The position numbers were made by a program, and so were the translations under genes. 64,000 bases of DNA from Botryotinia globosa (taxonomy: Eukaryota > Ascomycota > Leotiomycetes > Helotiales > Sclerotiniaceae). How positions within the stretch are numbered: the first letter of the stretch is position 1; the number at the start of each line of letters is the position of its first letter. Positions 45,320 through 58,107 of the stretch are shown piece after piece. Under the pieces are notes generated by a model that had not been told where the DNA came from, searched no databases, and was given only the letters and a program-made list of their open reading frames with translations. The DNA lies in contig RCSZ01000006.1 in NCBI GenBank assembly GCA_014898425.1, forward strand, positions 992,001 to 1,056,000, in the 5' to 3' direction.

Positions 45320-45991
45320 TGTTCCACTTGTTCCGGATCTTTCGTCTCGAGGTTCATTCCGATTCCGCAGAGGAACACACGGGGATTGAAGAATGAGAGA
45401 TGAGAATGAACGAAATATATGCAATTGGCCCAGGAAGCAACGGAAGAAAGAGATGGTAAGGAAAAGTGGATAGACAAAAATAGGTGAACAGAAAGAAAAA
45501 TGGGGAAGATTAAGGCTGATTGCTAATGTTAGGTGTGTAAGTTAGGATAGGAGTCCTTTTTTTTTTTTTCTTCTTTCTTTTCCTCTTTTGGCTTGTGAAT
45601 ATAGCTTATTATTAGTACTTGATGTAATTGGTGATCTTCACCCGTCACTGTTGATGGTAATTGAGGATATATTTTGTAATTCTGTAATTCTGTAATTTTA
45701 TATGTACAAATTGATATGCAGGAGATAAGAGAGAGAGAGAGAGAGAGGGGCGCCCGAAAATTTGTATCCTCCCTATCTGATCCATGGGTAGGTAGTAATA
45801 AGTATTTGAATTGAAGTTCCAAGATTCTCCAGATCAAGAAGGGTCGGCTCAGCCCTTTCGTCATATCTTCGGGTCGGGACAGGCGGCCGCCTCTTGCTAG
45901 ATCTGTCAGGGATATTCTGGAAGTTCAGCATTTCATAGCTATCCATGGATTTTCCCATACGGAAAAGTTGGTGCATTCGAGGCTCAAAACC
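45320..45991. promoter_or_regulatory. Bidirectional promoter region, DIC1 and mitochondrial PheRS
   Basis: 672 bp between the start codons of two nuclear genes for mitochondrial proteins. It holds a poly-T/CT tract at about 45552-45590 and a (GA)n run at 45727-45748. Shared control is possible from the arrangement only. Confidence 0.5.
45727..45748. repeat. (GA)n microsatellite
   Basis: An uninterrupted GA run in the divergent promoter. Confidence 0.9.
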
Positions 45992-47526
45992 ATGAGACTT
46001 CCTACAGCAAATAAGACCTCATTCTCGAGGGGCAATGAGGTCTTGAAAACCTTCATCGGCCTGAGGCATAATGCTGCAAGAAGTGGGAGAGTCTGTGGAC
46101 AATGTCGATATGATTCTTCAGCGGCAGGTTCGTTTACATACAACCCCTCAATTTTCGAAGCGCCACTAATGCATTTCAAATAGACCTTTCGTTTAAGGCT
46201 AAGAATGCTTCGGATCCCATTACCTCCAAAGAATATAAGAAAGATGAATGGTATAATGTGCCACAATCGATTACTGATTCCCTCTCTCGAAGTCTACATA
46301 CAACATTAGATCATCCTATTTCCATAACTCGCTCGATAATCGAATCAAGATTCCCCTCACCTACCTACAAGTACCATAATACATTCTTTCCCGTCGTATC
46401 CACGCATCAAAACTTTGATTCTTTAGGTTTCCCATCCGATCACCCTGGGCGAAGTAAGACGGATACATACTATATCAACAAGGAGACGGTATTACGAACC
46501 CATACAAGTGCGCACCAAGCAGATGTATTCCGCAGTAACCAGAGTGAAGGTTTCCTTATCAGTGCAGACGTGTACCGCAGAGATGCAATCGATCGAAGCC
46601 ATTATCCTATTTTCCACCAAATGGAAGGGGCAAGGATGTGGGACAGAACCAAGTTTCCCAATGGAGATATCGCAGCCGCTGTTTGGAAAGACATCGATGC
46701 CCTTCCGAAGCATAATATGAAAGTAGAAGATCCAAACCCACCTTTTCACGCGGAGAGAAATCCATTACAAGGAGAGCATACCGAAGCGGAGGCTGAAGCT
46801 ATTGCGGCACATCTGAAGAAGAGCCTGGAGTTGATGGTGGTAGAGATATTTTCTCGTGCAAAGCAAGCAGCCATAAAAGCGGATCCCGATTTCATCGATG
46901 AGCCGTTAAAAGTACGATGGATAGAAGCTTATTTCCCGTTCACAAGTCCATCCTGGGAGCTGGAAATCTTTTGGCAAGGGGATTGGTTAGAAGTGCTTGG
47001 ATGTGGTGTTGTTAAACAGGATATCATGCAGAATGCAGGTGTGCCAGATCAACTTGGATGGGCGTTCGGTATAGGTTTGGAAAGAATCGCCATGTTACTT
47101 TTTGAAATCCCAGATATCAGACTGTTTTGGTCCAAAGATGAAAGGTTCCTAAGTCAGTTCAAAGGAGTTTCGGAGAACCTAGAGAACCTGAGGAGATATA
47201 TTCCATTCTCGAAACATCCCGCATGTTACAAAGATGTTTCCTTTTGGTTACGATCATCCTCTTCAGCAGGAGGTGGCAATGCGGCCAATGCGCATGATTT
47301 CCATGAGAATGATTTCATGGAGATAGTTAGGGATATAGGAGGAGACAGAGTGGAGGATGTTAAAAAAGTAGATGAGTTTACACATCCGAAAACTGGCCGC
47401 AAGAGCATGTGCTATAGGATTAATTATAGGAGTCTGTTGAGAACTCTAACAAACGAAGAGACAAATAAAATGCACGAACAGGTCAAGAAGGAATTGGCTG
47501 GGAAGTTGGGTGTAGAGTTAAGATGA
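45992..47526 (+). CDS. MSF1: Mitochondrial phenylalanyl-tRNA synthetase
   Basis: Two exons, 45992-46127 and 46184-47526, joined across a 56-bp GT-AG intron in phase, giving 492 aa. The N-terminus (MRLPTANKTSFSRGNEVLKT) is basic, fitting a mitochondrial presequence. The class II catalytic core shows HTSAHQADVFR, DRSHYPIFHQMEGARMWDR (motif 2 area), WLEVLGCGVVKQDIMQNAG and GWAFGIGLERIAMLLFEIPD (motif 3). The C-terminus, from FSKHPACYKDVSFWL, is the anticodon-binding FDX-ACB domain of the monomeric mitochondrial enzyme. It charges mitochondrial tRNA-Phe. Confidence 0.95.
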
Positions 47527-48113
47527 CCGATGATAGAGAATGAAGTATAAAACATATATAGCTGTTTCTTGTATAATAAGTCTATTACGATACCCAAAAG
47601 AACCCTCCTCGATTGGCATTTAGCACATAGACTCGAGCAATCATAGTAATTCATGCTTCAATCTTTATATATCTGAAATTTGTCTATTGGGATTACCACT
47701 GTACAAGCCTAGGTACTCTAGGATCTGATCTTTGGTATAGTGCCTTAGCTTTTCCGGTAAGTGCAAAACTCGGGGCTCACCAGGAACCGCTCAAATCAAC
47801 TGAAGCGCACCGGGTCCTTGCAAAAAACCTAAGCCAGATCGCAGATGGAGCTCACCGGGCGCGATTTATACTTTTCGTGAAGGCCAGAGCTCCGATACCC
47901 AAGCCTCAACCCCCGCATACGTCATTACTATTGATCTGCATCAATTAATCGACTAGCTAGCAAGCAAGCAAATAGAAAACACAACATCTATATATTTCAT
48001 TTGAATCAATTCAGTTTGTTCAGAGAAAGAATCAAGAATATACTCAACCACACGAAGAATAAGAACTCCTTCAACAGAAGCAAGCAAGCAAGCAAGCAAG
48101 CAAACAAATTAAA
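47527..48113. other. Intergenic region upstream of the small 114-aa gene
   Basis: Contains the PheRS 3' UTR and the promoter and leader of the next gene. An (AAGC)n run sits just before its start codon. Confidence 0.5.
48079..48104. repeat. (AAGC)n microsatellite in the 5' leader
   Basis: About six AAGC units, ending ten bases before the start codon of the small gene at 48114, so it is probably transcribed. Confidence 0.9.
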
Positions 48114-48679
48114 ATGACGGAAGCTACGCACACAAAGTTGATGGATACGGAGACGGGAGGAGAGAATACACAGTAAGTTAACTACCTCCTCATATCTTGA
48201 CTATTAAAGAGAATTGAGCTATTGAGAGATGTTGTGAAGTGATAAGATACTGATGAAATGGATGTAGATACGAATCCCAAAATATATTTACGCAGTCGCC
48301 TGCTAAAGACCAGGGGACCTTTGGAGGTAATTATTTCATTTTCATTTTCATCTTCATCTTCCATCTTTTCAAATTCTCATATCCACCAATTCTCTTCCTT
48401 GTGGCCACGCCTATCTTCCATCTTCCAAATAGTATCTAACCCTGAGGAATAGACTCGACAGGACCCTCCGAAGCCACGCTCCAAAAAGCCGCAGAACACA
48501 AAGCGCGTGGCGAGCGAACGGCGGAGAATATCAGGTATGGAGAGGCGATTAGTGAGCATGGGTTTGGAGGGGAGACGGTGGGGAATAGTATGGGAGTTGG
48601 GGGCGGAGAAAATAAGGAGGAGACGGAGGACGCAAGGAGAAAAATGGGTTATGCAGGGGGGAATGAGATTGGTGGTTGA
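48114..48679 (+). CDS. Small hydrophilic protein, 114 aa, three exons
   Basis: Three exons: 48114-48172, 48268-48326 and 48453-48679. Introns of 95 and 126 bp are GT-AG and in phase. No single exon is long, so the gene is easy to miss. The product has no hydrophobic stretch. It is rich in Gly, Glu, Thr and Asn, for example EATLQKAAEHKARGERTAEN, RYGEAISEHGFGGETVGNSM, and ends MGYAGGNEIGG. This resembles small, disordered, stress-associated or LEA-like fungal proteins, though I cannot name a family. Splice phase and a clean stop support it. Confidence 0.65.
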
Positions 48680-50888
48680 TAGAGAGGGAATGGTGTGAAA
48701 GAAAGAGGAGGGAGTGGAAGGGAAACGGTGTTTATTAGCATTATGGGGATTTCGCTTCAAATTCTATGGTGTTTGGTTGAAATTAGATGGAATGAGAATC
48801 AATGGTTTATTTTATATATGTGTTTACATGGTGTACCAATTATCGACCTGTTATTCACCACTGTATGAAATCGACCAGGTATCCTCTCCGAGTCTCCATT
48901 AGCGGACCTCTGACTCCGTTTCCTACAGGAGAATAGTGTTCGGATAGTGGCGAAAATGCGAGAATGCGATCCCATAGCTAGATGGCAATGACGATAGAAC
49001 AGCCCTGGAGAGGTGAACAAAGGTCTCGCTCAAGCCGAAGGATGCGCAGACATACCTAGTAGTTAGTATATGGACATGGACGAATTTCTTAGTTATCCAC
49101 GTGGTATGGCCCTAGGATAGACGAGGAAATGAGGGGTCAGGCCCCCATGTTGTGTAACTGGTGAAGGAGATATACGGTCCTCCGTCCGTCCAATGTAAGA
49201 AAAGTGACTGAAATCGATTCAATATTCTGTGGAAACTCTTGGGTTCCTTGGGGTATGTAACGTAAGATTGTCTTGGCAAAATGGATTTTAGTCTCCGTGG
49301 AACTAGTCGATCCGTTGATCACGGCGTGGTTGCCGTCGTGATTTACGGCATTGGCGAGATAGCATGCAAGCTATTTCATTGACACGGTACTATAATTATA
49401 ACCTTGATGAATCGCAGGATAGTAGAGTGGGATTCGAAAAGACCATACTTGATCAAGCAAGTTGATTCTGAATAGAGAAGAGAAGCTGTCGTGTATCACC
49501 CACCGCAAGGGATCATATATCGCGGTTCTTGATGGGATACTCGAGCCGTTGGTTCTGGAACAGGCATCTTGGTCAGATTGGTTGAATTGGGTACCAAGAG
49601 TTTGGTAATTCGTGATACAGCATATATCCAAATGCTACAGTGGACGGGCACTATGCAGAAAGCGTCTAATAGTACAGTAAGTGAGGACCTACATGGCTGT
49701 ATCCTTGGACTCGAATCAGAATGCTGACCTTCTCAACCCCTGTCGGAATACATGTCTTGGCGTTGCGTGGTTGAACTTTGAAGTCAATAGAAGGGGACTG
49801 TTTGTATATGTATGATATACAGTACTGTATGATTTCTGTTGTAGAAGCAGTTGCCAGTCATTTTAATGAGCAGCAGACTTCAGTTTGTCCGAAGTGACTT
49901 TTTTGACTACCTAGGTAATAGACTGGATAACTTCGGTTGTGAGAACTCATAGAACATATGTACATACATACTTTACTGTCTAATTGTGCTACTCAACCGA
50001 AGCCGACGCCGGCATCGCAACTCATGGAGTTCAGACCACCCCCTTGAGATCTGGAGGGACCGAGGGGAACATCTTTCTCAATATTGTTCCACTTTTTCAA
50101 CCCCACTACCAAGCTTGAGAGCTTCCATTCGGAGACCGCTGAGATTCTCTCCTTTACTAAGCTGGTGGGTGATAAGTGGAATTTCCTTTCCGTTGGGAAT
50201 TGCGGCAACACGGGGAGGGAATCCCGAAAAATGCTATTGGAATTAGTTCGAAGTTGGTATTTGGAGCCGCCGGAGTGTATTCGCTTCGCACATAGTAGGC
50301 TAGCGACTCGGTGGAAAGGAGTTGTAACATGTCAAGAAATAATAGAGATTACCTAGGCATATGATATATCGTAATATAGGGAGGGCATGAAGAAACCAAT
50401 TAAAAGGAAGGGAAAAGGGAAAAGGGAACAGTATACCAGGACACAAATTCATTAACCGGGGTAAATCACCACCAACTACCTTGGGTGTTGCATGTTGTAG
50501 CGACACAAAGTCCATTGCTCCGAATTCTACTACAGCTAAAGACCCAGCTGATTCCTTTCCCATTCTCTTCCATTTTCATTTACATCATCTTCTTTATACT
50601 CCTTCTTCATGATTGTAATCTGCCTGCATTGAATCTTCTTCTTATTCACTCTCCTCAAGCATTAAGCCTTACGCATTCCGACTGATCACCACCTATTTGA
50701 ATTTCGTCACCGATTATTGGCGCACAAAGAAAGGAGAGAGAGACACTATACTTCCACAACCCCGCATTGCGGTGACACTAAGGTTAAGTAAATCCCAAGC
50801 TCGTAAATCCCAAGCTCGCCGCGTCGACCTTCACTCCATCCTTCACATCTCAATCAATTCACAATACCACGATATCAGAAATATAGCA
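48680..50888. other. Intergenic region upstream of acetyl-CoA synthetase
   Basis: 2.2 kb. The proximal 400 bp are CT-rich and likely hold the promoter and leader. A candidate CreA site is listed separately. Frames elsewhere are short and unconvincing. Confidence 0.5.
50456..50461 (+). promoter_or_regulatory. Candidate CreA site
   Basis: CCGGGG matches the SYGGRG consensus of the carbon-catabolite repressor CreA, about 430 bp upstream of the acetyl-CoA synthetase start. Acetate-use genes are often glucose-repressed, but a six-base match is weak evidence. Confidence 0.25.
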
Positions 50889-53245
50889 ATGTCTGAAGGA
50901 AAGGTAAAGCCATCTACTCCAGTAGTAGCAGAAGCTCATGATGTCGACACTTTCCGTGAGTCAAAACCCCAAGCTATCCGTGCCAAACATGCAGTCACTG
51001 ACACATCATCCTACAGATCCCCCGCAAAAGATGTTTGACAGTAAGCTCTCAATCCTCAGACCCACGAGACGTCGCATGCCGGCTGATCATTGCAAAATAC
51101 TAACAATTTTATGTAGAGCATCCAAGCAAGCCCCATTTAAGCGGTAAGATTCATAATTCCCTCCCTTTTGGCAGAAATCATGGAAACTGATAGCAACAGG
51201 ACTCGACGAATACAAGAAACTCTACGATGAATCGATCAAAGAGCCCAATAAGTTCTGGGGCAGAATGGCCCGTGAACTTCTTACCTGGCAAAAAGATTTC
51301 GAGACTGTACACAGCGGATCGTTCGTCGGTGGTGATAATGCCTGGTTCTTGGAGGGTCAACTAAATGCTTCATACAATTGTGTTGATCGTCATGCGATCA
51401 AGAACCCAGACAAGCCAGCTATCATCTACGAGGCCGATGAGGCTAGCGATGGTCGCACCCTTACATATGCTGAACTTCTGCGAGAAGTTTGCAAAACCGC
51501 GTATGTTCTCAAACAAATGGGTGTCAAGAAGGGAGATACTGTTGCGATTTATTTGCCTATGATTCCAGAAGCTGTCATTGCTTTCTTGGCTTGTTCGCGT
51601 ATCGGTGCAGTTCACTCTGTGGTCTTTGCTGGTTTCTCATCCGATTCTCTCAGAGACAGAGTTATTGATGCTCAATCGAAAGTTGTCATTACTTCCGATG
51701 AAGGCAAGCGTGGTGGAAAACTCATTGGCACAAAGAAGATTGTGGATGATGCACTGAAACAATGTCCTGATGTCACACACTGCTTGGTTTACAGACGTAC
51801 CGGTGCGGATGTTCCAATGACCAAAGGACGTGATTGGTGGTGGCATGAGGAGGTCGAGAAATGGCCATCTTACATTGCTCCAGAGCCAATGAACTCCGAG
51901 GACCCATTGTTCTTACTTTACACTTCTGGATCAACTGGAAAACCAAAGGGTGTTATGCACTCAACAGCTGGGTATCTTTTAGGTGCGGCGGCTACTGGAA
52001 AGTATGTTTTCGATATTCACGACTCAGATAAATTCTTCTGTGGTGGTGATGTCGGATGGATTACTGGTCATACATATGTAGTTTACGCCCCTCTTCTTCT
52101 TGGCGTTGCAACTGTTGTGTTCGAAGGAACTCCAGCATATCCAAATTTCTCCAGGTATTGGGATGTCATTGAAAAGCACGAGGTCACACAATTCTATGTT
52201 GCGCCTACAGCACTCAGATTATTGAAGCGTGCCGGTGATCAACATGTCAAGGCACAGATGAAGCACTTGAGAGTATTGGGATCAGTTGGTGAACCAATCG
52301 CTGCTGAGGTCTGGAAATGGTATTTCGAGATTGTTGGAAAGGAAGAAGCTCACGTTGTTGACGTAAGACCACCTTGATCTGGTCATTGAAATTAATACTG
52401 ACATTAGTGTAGACCTACTGGCAAACCGAGACCGGTTCCCATGTTATTACTCCTCTCGCAGGTGTCACTCCTACCAAGCCTGGTAGTGCATCACTTCCAT
52501 TTTTTGGTATTGAGCCTGCGATTATCGACCCTGTCTCCGGAGATGAAATTCACGGAAATGATGTCGAGGGTGTATTGGCTTTCAAGCAACCATGGCCCAG
52601 TATGGCTCGTACTGTTTGGGGTGCACACAAGAGATATATGGATACCTATCTGAACGTCTACAAGGGATACTACGTAGGTCTCACTCTCCAATTCTTCTTT
52701 ACAATTTACTGACATGAACAGTTCACCGGTGATGGAGCTGGACGTGATCACGAAGGTTACTACTGGATTCGAGGCCGTGTTGACGATGTTGTCAATGTCA
52801 GCGGTCACCGTCTCTCTACCGCTGAAATAGAAGCTGCTTTGATTGAACACCATGCCGTTGCTGAAGCTGCCGTCGTTGGTATCAACGATGAGCTTACCGG
52901 ACAAGCAGTCAACGCTTTCGTCGCTATTAAGGACGGCCATGAGGTCGACGATCAATTGAAGAAGGATCTCATTTTACAAGTCCGAAAGAGTATCGGTCCA
53001 TTCGCTGCTCCAAAAGCAGTATTTGTTGTTCCAGATTTGCCAAAGACTAGAAGTGGTAAAATTATGCGTAGAATTTTGAGAAAGATTCTAGCGGGTGAAG
53101 AGGATCAGTTGGGTGATATTTCTACGGTTTGTTTGTCACTTTCCCCTTCGATCAAAGTATTAGTGCTAACATGGATATGTAGCTCTCCGATCCAAGTGTA
53201 GTTGAGAAAATCATCAATACAGTTCACAGCGCAAGAAAGAAATAG
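50889..53245 (+). CDS. facA: Acetyl-CoA synthetase
   Basis: Seven exons: 50889-50955, 51017-51040, 51117-51143, 51200-52362, 52413-52673, 52722-53126 and 53183-53245. All joins are in phase, giving 669 aa, the usual length of fungal AMP-forming acetyl-CoA synthetase. Exons 2 and 3 are only 24 and 27 nt. Landmarks include the AMP-binding loop [11 protein letters not shown] (residues 280-290), [34 protein letters not shown], and [17 protein letters not shown]. The C-terminal [14 protein letters not shown] holds the Lys normally regulated by acetylation. The enzyme converts acetate, CoA and ATP to acetyl-CoA, feeding the glyoxylate cycle and acetylation. Confidence 0.97.
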
Positions 53246-55409
53246 AGTAATGAAAAGAGATACATTGGATATTCTAATGATGGGAGAGAGGAGTTCTATA
53301 TTGTTTATGGCTTTTAATGCATGCAGATTATGTCATGCTAGTTTATGTTTTCCTTACAGTCATTGGACTTGACTCGAAGAAGTCTGTTAACAATATTGGA
53401 GGACTCGTGATGAACTTCGGTTTCGGTTGGTCTTGAGGGAATATCAGGGGGTTAGGTTGCTTTGATTTGATTGGTATTTAGCTGAGCATGATGAATCAAG
53501 AATCTTTTATATGATAGTTCCATTAATACTCTATGCTTTGCTTACTCGAAGTGCTTACATCTATATCTATATAATCTGTAACATGTATGACATGAAATCC
53601 GAATCGGCTTTTGAGATTCGAGAATGGAGATTAAGAGTTGATCAACTGCGGCCGGAACACATTTGCCGAAACCAAAGGGGACTTGGCATGGTGAACTTGG
53701 CGTGTCCACTCTGAGGGGCTTGGCTGGCGATGATTTGATGGGCTGGGATGTGTACCTCCTATCTTCTTTGTTGAGGTGTTGCACAGCCTCTTTGGAGAAG
53801 CTGAAGATGATGAATGTGTTGGGGATGGATTGTGGATGTGGATGAACGATGGGACTCATGGGAGGGCTGGTGTCTTGGTATGATGGTATGATGGGTGGTG
53901 GCACTGGTGGGGGATGAGGGATGAGGAGGAGGGTTTGTAATGGGTACCTATGTACCGTTTGAGAACGATGGCGCGATGGCGCGATGGGTTTCTTATCTTG
54001 GTAGTAGGTATCGTTGGGTTAGGGGGTGAGGGGATGATGGACTCGTCACTTGTTGGGGCTGTTTTTGGGTGGGATGTCAGATGTGAGAGGAGAATTGCGA
54101 GAGGAGAATTGTGTGTGCTACGGGATCGTCGGGAATCCCCATCGGCTCGGGGGAGGGATATGGGTTTCGTGGATAGTGTGGTGTAGTGTGGTGTAGTGTA
54201 GTGTGGTATAGTATGGCATAGCATAGCCTCAAATTGGTGGTGGTGGACCGTGGTGGTGGTTCATGTGGCGGAGAGGATTGCGTGGATGTGGATGGGTGAG
54301 GGGACTGAGGGGAGTGAGGTTGGATGGTGTGATATGGGGGAGTAGGGGATGAGAATGGGAGGTAGGGAACGGAAGTTTAGATGGGTAGATAGTTTGATGA
54401 TTTGATGATTTTGTGTTTGGGGGAGATGGGAGCTGGGTAGTTTGTTCGGCAGGAATGTATGACATTGTATGTATGTATGTATGTATGTATGTATGTATGT
54501 ATGTATGTATATGTCGATTTGAAAGCTTATATCTTGTATTCAACCCGTCTTGTCAGCCATTCCCAGCAAATCTATTATATTAGCAAATACATTCCCAGTT
54601 CATTAAAGAGTGGCACGTGATTATGATCGACAGGAATGTCATATTGATATTGATCGTAATGAGGATAGTTCTCTGTAGTTCTGACAGCTGCTCGGTACAG
54701 AGAGAGATCCCTTTGAAAATCCCATGTATGGATCTTCATTAGTATGTAGAAGATTGATTGACTGATGATGAATTGATAAGAATGATATTAAGCCAAGAGG
54801 AATTAGTTTCAAATTTGTCTGCATCCCAACTTCCCAACTTCCCAACTTCCCAAGACATTTGATTTCCTTGATTCATTATTCTTTTCTTCTGCATCGTCTG
54901 CATCGTCTGCATCGTCTCGTCCAATATACAACACGACAACGAGAGAGGAAAGACGAGAAGGATTGTATAATTAGAATCTGACAGAGTACGGAGTAGATCA
55001 GTCCAAACCTCCGTCTACTAGTTCAATTGCGGAAAACCTTAATACTAGGACTTTACACACTCTCTCTCTCTCTTTCAATCTACATCCACGCGATTCCTAC
55101 AAAAATCTCATCACATCACCACCACCACCTCGTTCTTTAAAACTTATTATACGATAATAATTCGAGTCCCTCTTTTTGCTTCAACTCCTGTTCACAATAA
55201 AGAAGAAGAAGAATATAATACTTGGGACATTCCAGAGCCTTTCCACGACTACAAGTTACGCATGAGATAATCAAGGGTACACCATTCTTTAATTTCGGTA
55301 CTGTGCGATACGAGAGGAGCTGGCGGTGCTCTCATCAGGCTGTGCCCCAGTCCATTGCAACGAAAGATTGTGAGGACAACAGATCAACAATTGTACACAA
55401 CTATAGATC
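53246..55409. other. Intergenic, strand-asymmetric low-complexity region
   Basis: 2.16 kb. From about 53.7 to 54.45 kb the plus strand is G/T-rich with C depleted, so the minus strand has long Pro/Ser/Thr/His-rich frames (53542-53904, 53856-54224, 54229-54543). They carry no recognisable domain. A (GTAT)n run and a 9-bp triplicate (TGCATCGTC, 54891-54917) are also present. The last 350 bp should be the ADAM promoter and leader. Confidence 0.5.
54467..54510. repeat. (GTAT)n microsatellite, 11 units
   Basis: Eleven uninterrupted 4-bp units. Confidence 0.95.
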
Positions 55410-58107
55410 ATGTACATATTGAGGAGTGTTGTCGTACTGACGGCTTTATTTTCAAATTCAATAAATGGTACGTCAAATCTCTCACACATAGACATCAGTT
55501 GGAATCTTAAATCCAAACAAAAATATGGCGGCAACTTCTCCCGACGAGCCAACAGCCTTAAAATATGGAGATGATCAAAAGCTAATGAATCAACCTTGAA
55601 GCACACTCTAACGAAAGAAACCCTTTAACATATATATCAAAGGTCGAGGCTCCAACCATTAGGACTCCGTCGCATCGAGTCCATGCCTTGTCGAGTTTTG
55701 ATGTCGAGTTTGGATTGCATGGAGGACAACAACGAGTAAAGCTATCGCTGCAACCTAATCACGATGTTATTGCGGACGGAGCCACGATTACACATTTAGC
55801 TGCCGACGGAACTATAAGGACTTCAGAAACTATCGACAGGTCGGCGCATCGGGTATTCAAGGGGTCGACATGGCTACAGCATTATGATGGTGCAGATTGG
55901 ACGAATGTGGGATGGGCGAGGATAATAGTGAAGAAGGATGGCGATGAACCTCTATTCGAAGGCGCATTTAGATTGGATGGAGATCATCACCATATCCAGA
56001 CGAAGACGAGCTTTATGTCTACGAGGCATGCGTTGGATCCATCGCCACCGGAAGAAGGAAAAGAATATATGGTGGTGTGGAGGGATTCTGATATTGGAAA
56101 TGGTTATACCGAAGATAACGAAGGACTCATGCACCCGGATTTGAGAAGAAGCGCACGGGAGAGCCCATCATGTTCAGCAGATGGACTTAATTTCAACACG
56201 ATGAACAACCCAATCAACAACTACGAGCCGATGGCGAGAAGGGAAGAGGGATTCTGGGGATCAATTTCGACTCGAGCCATATTCGGAAGACAACTCGATA
56301 CACAATCGGGTGGAAATTCCGCAGGAGTTAACCTTGCTACCACTATTGGATCAACAGCCGGATGTCCTTCTACGCGAAAAGTCGCCCTCGTGGGAATAGC
56401 TACAGACTGTACGTACACAGCCGCTTTCAACTCTACCGAAACGGCTCGAGAAAACGTCATCCAGGTCCTCAACTCTGCCTCGGTACAATATGAGGATAGT
56501 TTCAACATTACTCTTGGTTTACAAAATCTTACCATCAGTGATGCTGCTTGTCCCACTACTGCATCGTCTTCGGCTCCCTGGAATGTGGGATGTAGTGATA
56601 GTGTTACGATTCAAGATCGATTGAATTTATTTTCTGCGTGGAGAGGTGAGCGCCAGGACACTAATGCTTATTGGACTTTGCTTAGTACTTGTGGTACCGG
56701 AAGTGTAAGTTTTCATATTTCTTTCACCTAGACTGTTATTTGGTGACGGAATATTTACGGAAAAGATGAATGAGACACATTGATCATTTGCTAACCTCCT
56801 TTTAGGCTGTCGGTTTAGCTTGGCTTGGTCAAGCCTGTGTCACGGACGCACAGGTAGCCTCAACATCATCTGGTAATGAAACTGTCAGTGGTGCCAATGT
56901 AGTGGTTAGAACCAGCACCGAATGGCAGGTTCTTGCTCATGAGACTGGACATACATTCGGAGCTGTCCATGATTGTACATCATCAACTTGTAATGATGGT
57001 CAAACAGTCGCAGCACAACAATGTTGTCCCCTCAGTAGGTCAACTTGTGATGCTGCGGGAGCATACATCATGAATCCCAGCACTTCAAGTGGCATCACCC
57101 AATTTTCACCTTGTAGTATTGGAAACATTTGTTCGGCCATGGGCAGAAATGGTGTTAAAACCAGTTGTTTGACTGCAAATAGGGATATCACTATAATCAC
57201 CGCAAGTCAATGCGGTAATGGAATTGTGGAATCAGGCGAAGATTGTGATTGTGGTGGAACTAGTGGGTGTGGAAGCAATAGTTGTTGTGACCCAACTACT
57301 TGCAAATTTACCACAAATTCGGTTTGTGATCCTAGCAATGAGGACTGTTGTACATCGACTTGTCAGTTTGCATCCAATGGTACAGTATGCCGTTCTAGTA
57401 CGGGTGTCTGTGATCCACAAGAAGTCTGCAGCGGAACTGCTGCTACTTGTCCTGAAGATGCTACAGCTCCTGATGGTAAGATCTCGTAACATCCTCGTTC
57501 TCCAAAATTATACTAATTTGTGACAGGAACTTCTTGTGGCAATTCTTCCTCTTTGTCCTGTGCTTCAGGTCAATGTACTTCGCGTGATCTTCAATGCAAA
57601 ACCATTATGGGATCATACACCACAGGTAACGATACATATGCCTGTTCTTCCTCTGGTTGTCAAATTTCCTGTGCTTCCCCTGAATTTGGCTCCAACGTTT
57701 GCTATTCCATGCAACAAAACTTCCTCGACGGAACATCTTGTCAAGGTGGTGGCAAATGTTCCAATGGTGATTGTAAGGGTTCATCAGTTGGCAAAGAAAT
57801 CACTTCCTGGATTCAAGAACATAAGAATCTCGTGATAGGTATCGCTTCTGCAGTTGGCGCTTTAGTCATCTTTGCAATACTCAGTTGCTGTATAGGCAGG
57901 ATGAGAAGGAGAAGGGCAATCAGATTAGCAAAAGAAAGAGCAATCAATAGCCCGCAAGGTTGGCCACAAGGACCGAATATGTGGCAAGCTCCTCTGAATG
58001 GTCCCAGAGGAGGGAGAGGAGCGGCGGCTCCTAGCGGAGGTACTTGGGTGGATGGAAGGTGGATACAGGAACCACCTGGATGGCAACCAAGTGTTAGGTA
58101 TGGTTGA
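55410..58107 (+). CDS. ADAM-type zinc metalloprotease with transmembrane anchor
   Basis: Four exons: 55410-55467, 55602-56704, 56806-57475 and 57527-58107. All joins keep phase, giving 803 aa. Exon 1 encodes a signal peptide (MYILRSVVVLTALFSNSING). A prodomain follows. The reprolysin zinc site is HETGHTFGAVHD (residues 432-443), with a Met-turn YIMNPST downstream. Then come a Cys-rich disintegrin domain (CGNGIVESGEDCDCGGTSGC), a Cys-rich region, a membrane helix at about 711-733 (NLVIGIASAVGALVIFAILS) and a basic, Pro/Gly-rich cytoplasmic tail. This is the full ADAM layout found in some filamentous fungi (ADM-A/ADM-B). It presumably sheds or processes surface proteins; substrates are unknown. 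Confidence 0.94.

Noticed and set aside
45320..45424. N-terminal extension of the dicarboxylate carrier from the ATG at 45424
   Set aside because: SLC25 carriers normally lack a presequence, and the ATG at 45319 gives the usual length; the extension cannot be fully excluded.
49138..49175. GGGGTCAGGCCCCCATGTTG as a transposon end
   Set aside because: I found no inverted partner or target duplication within the following kilobase.
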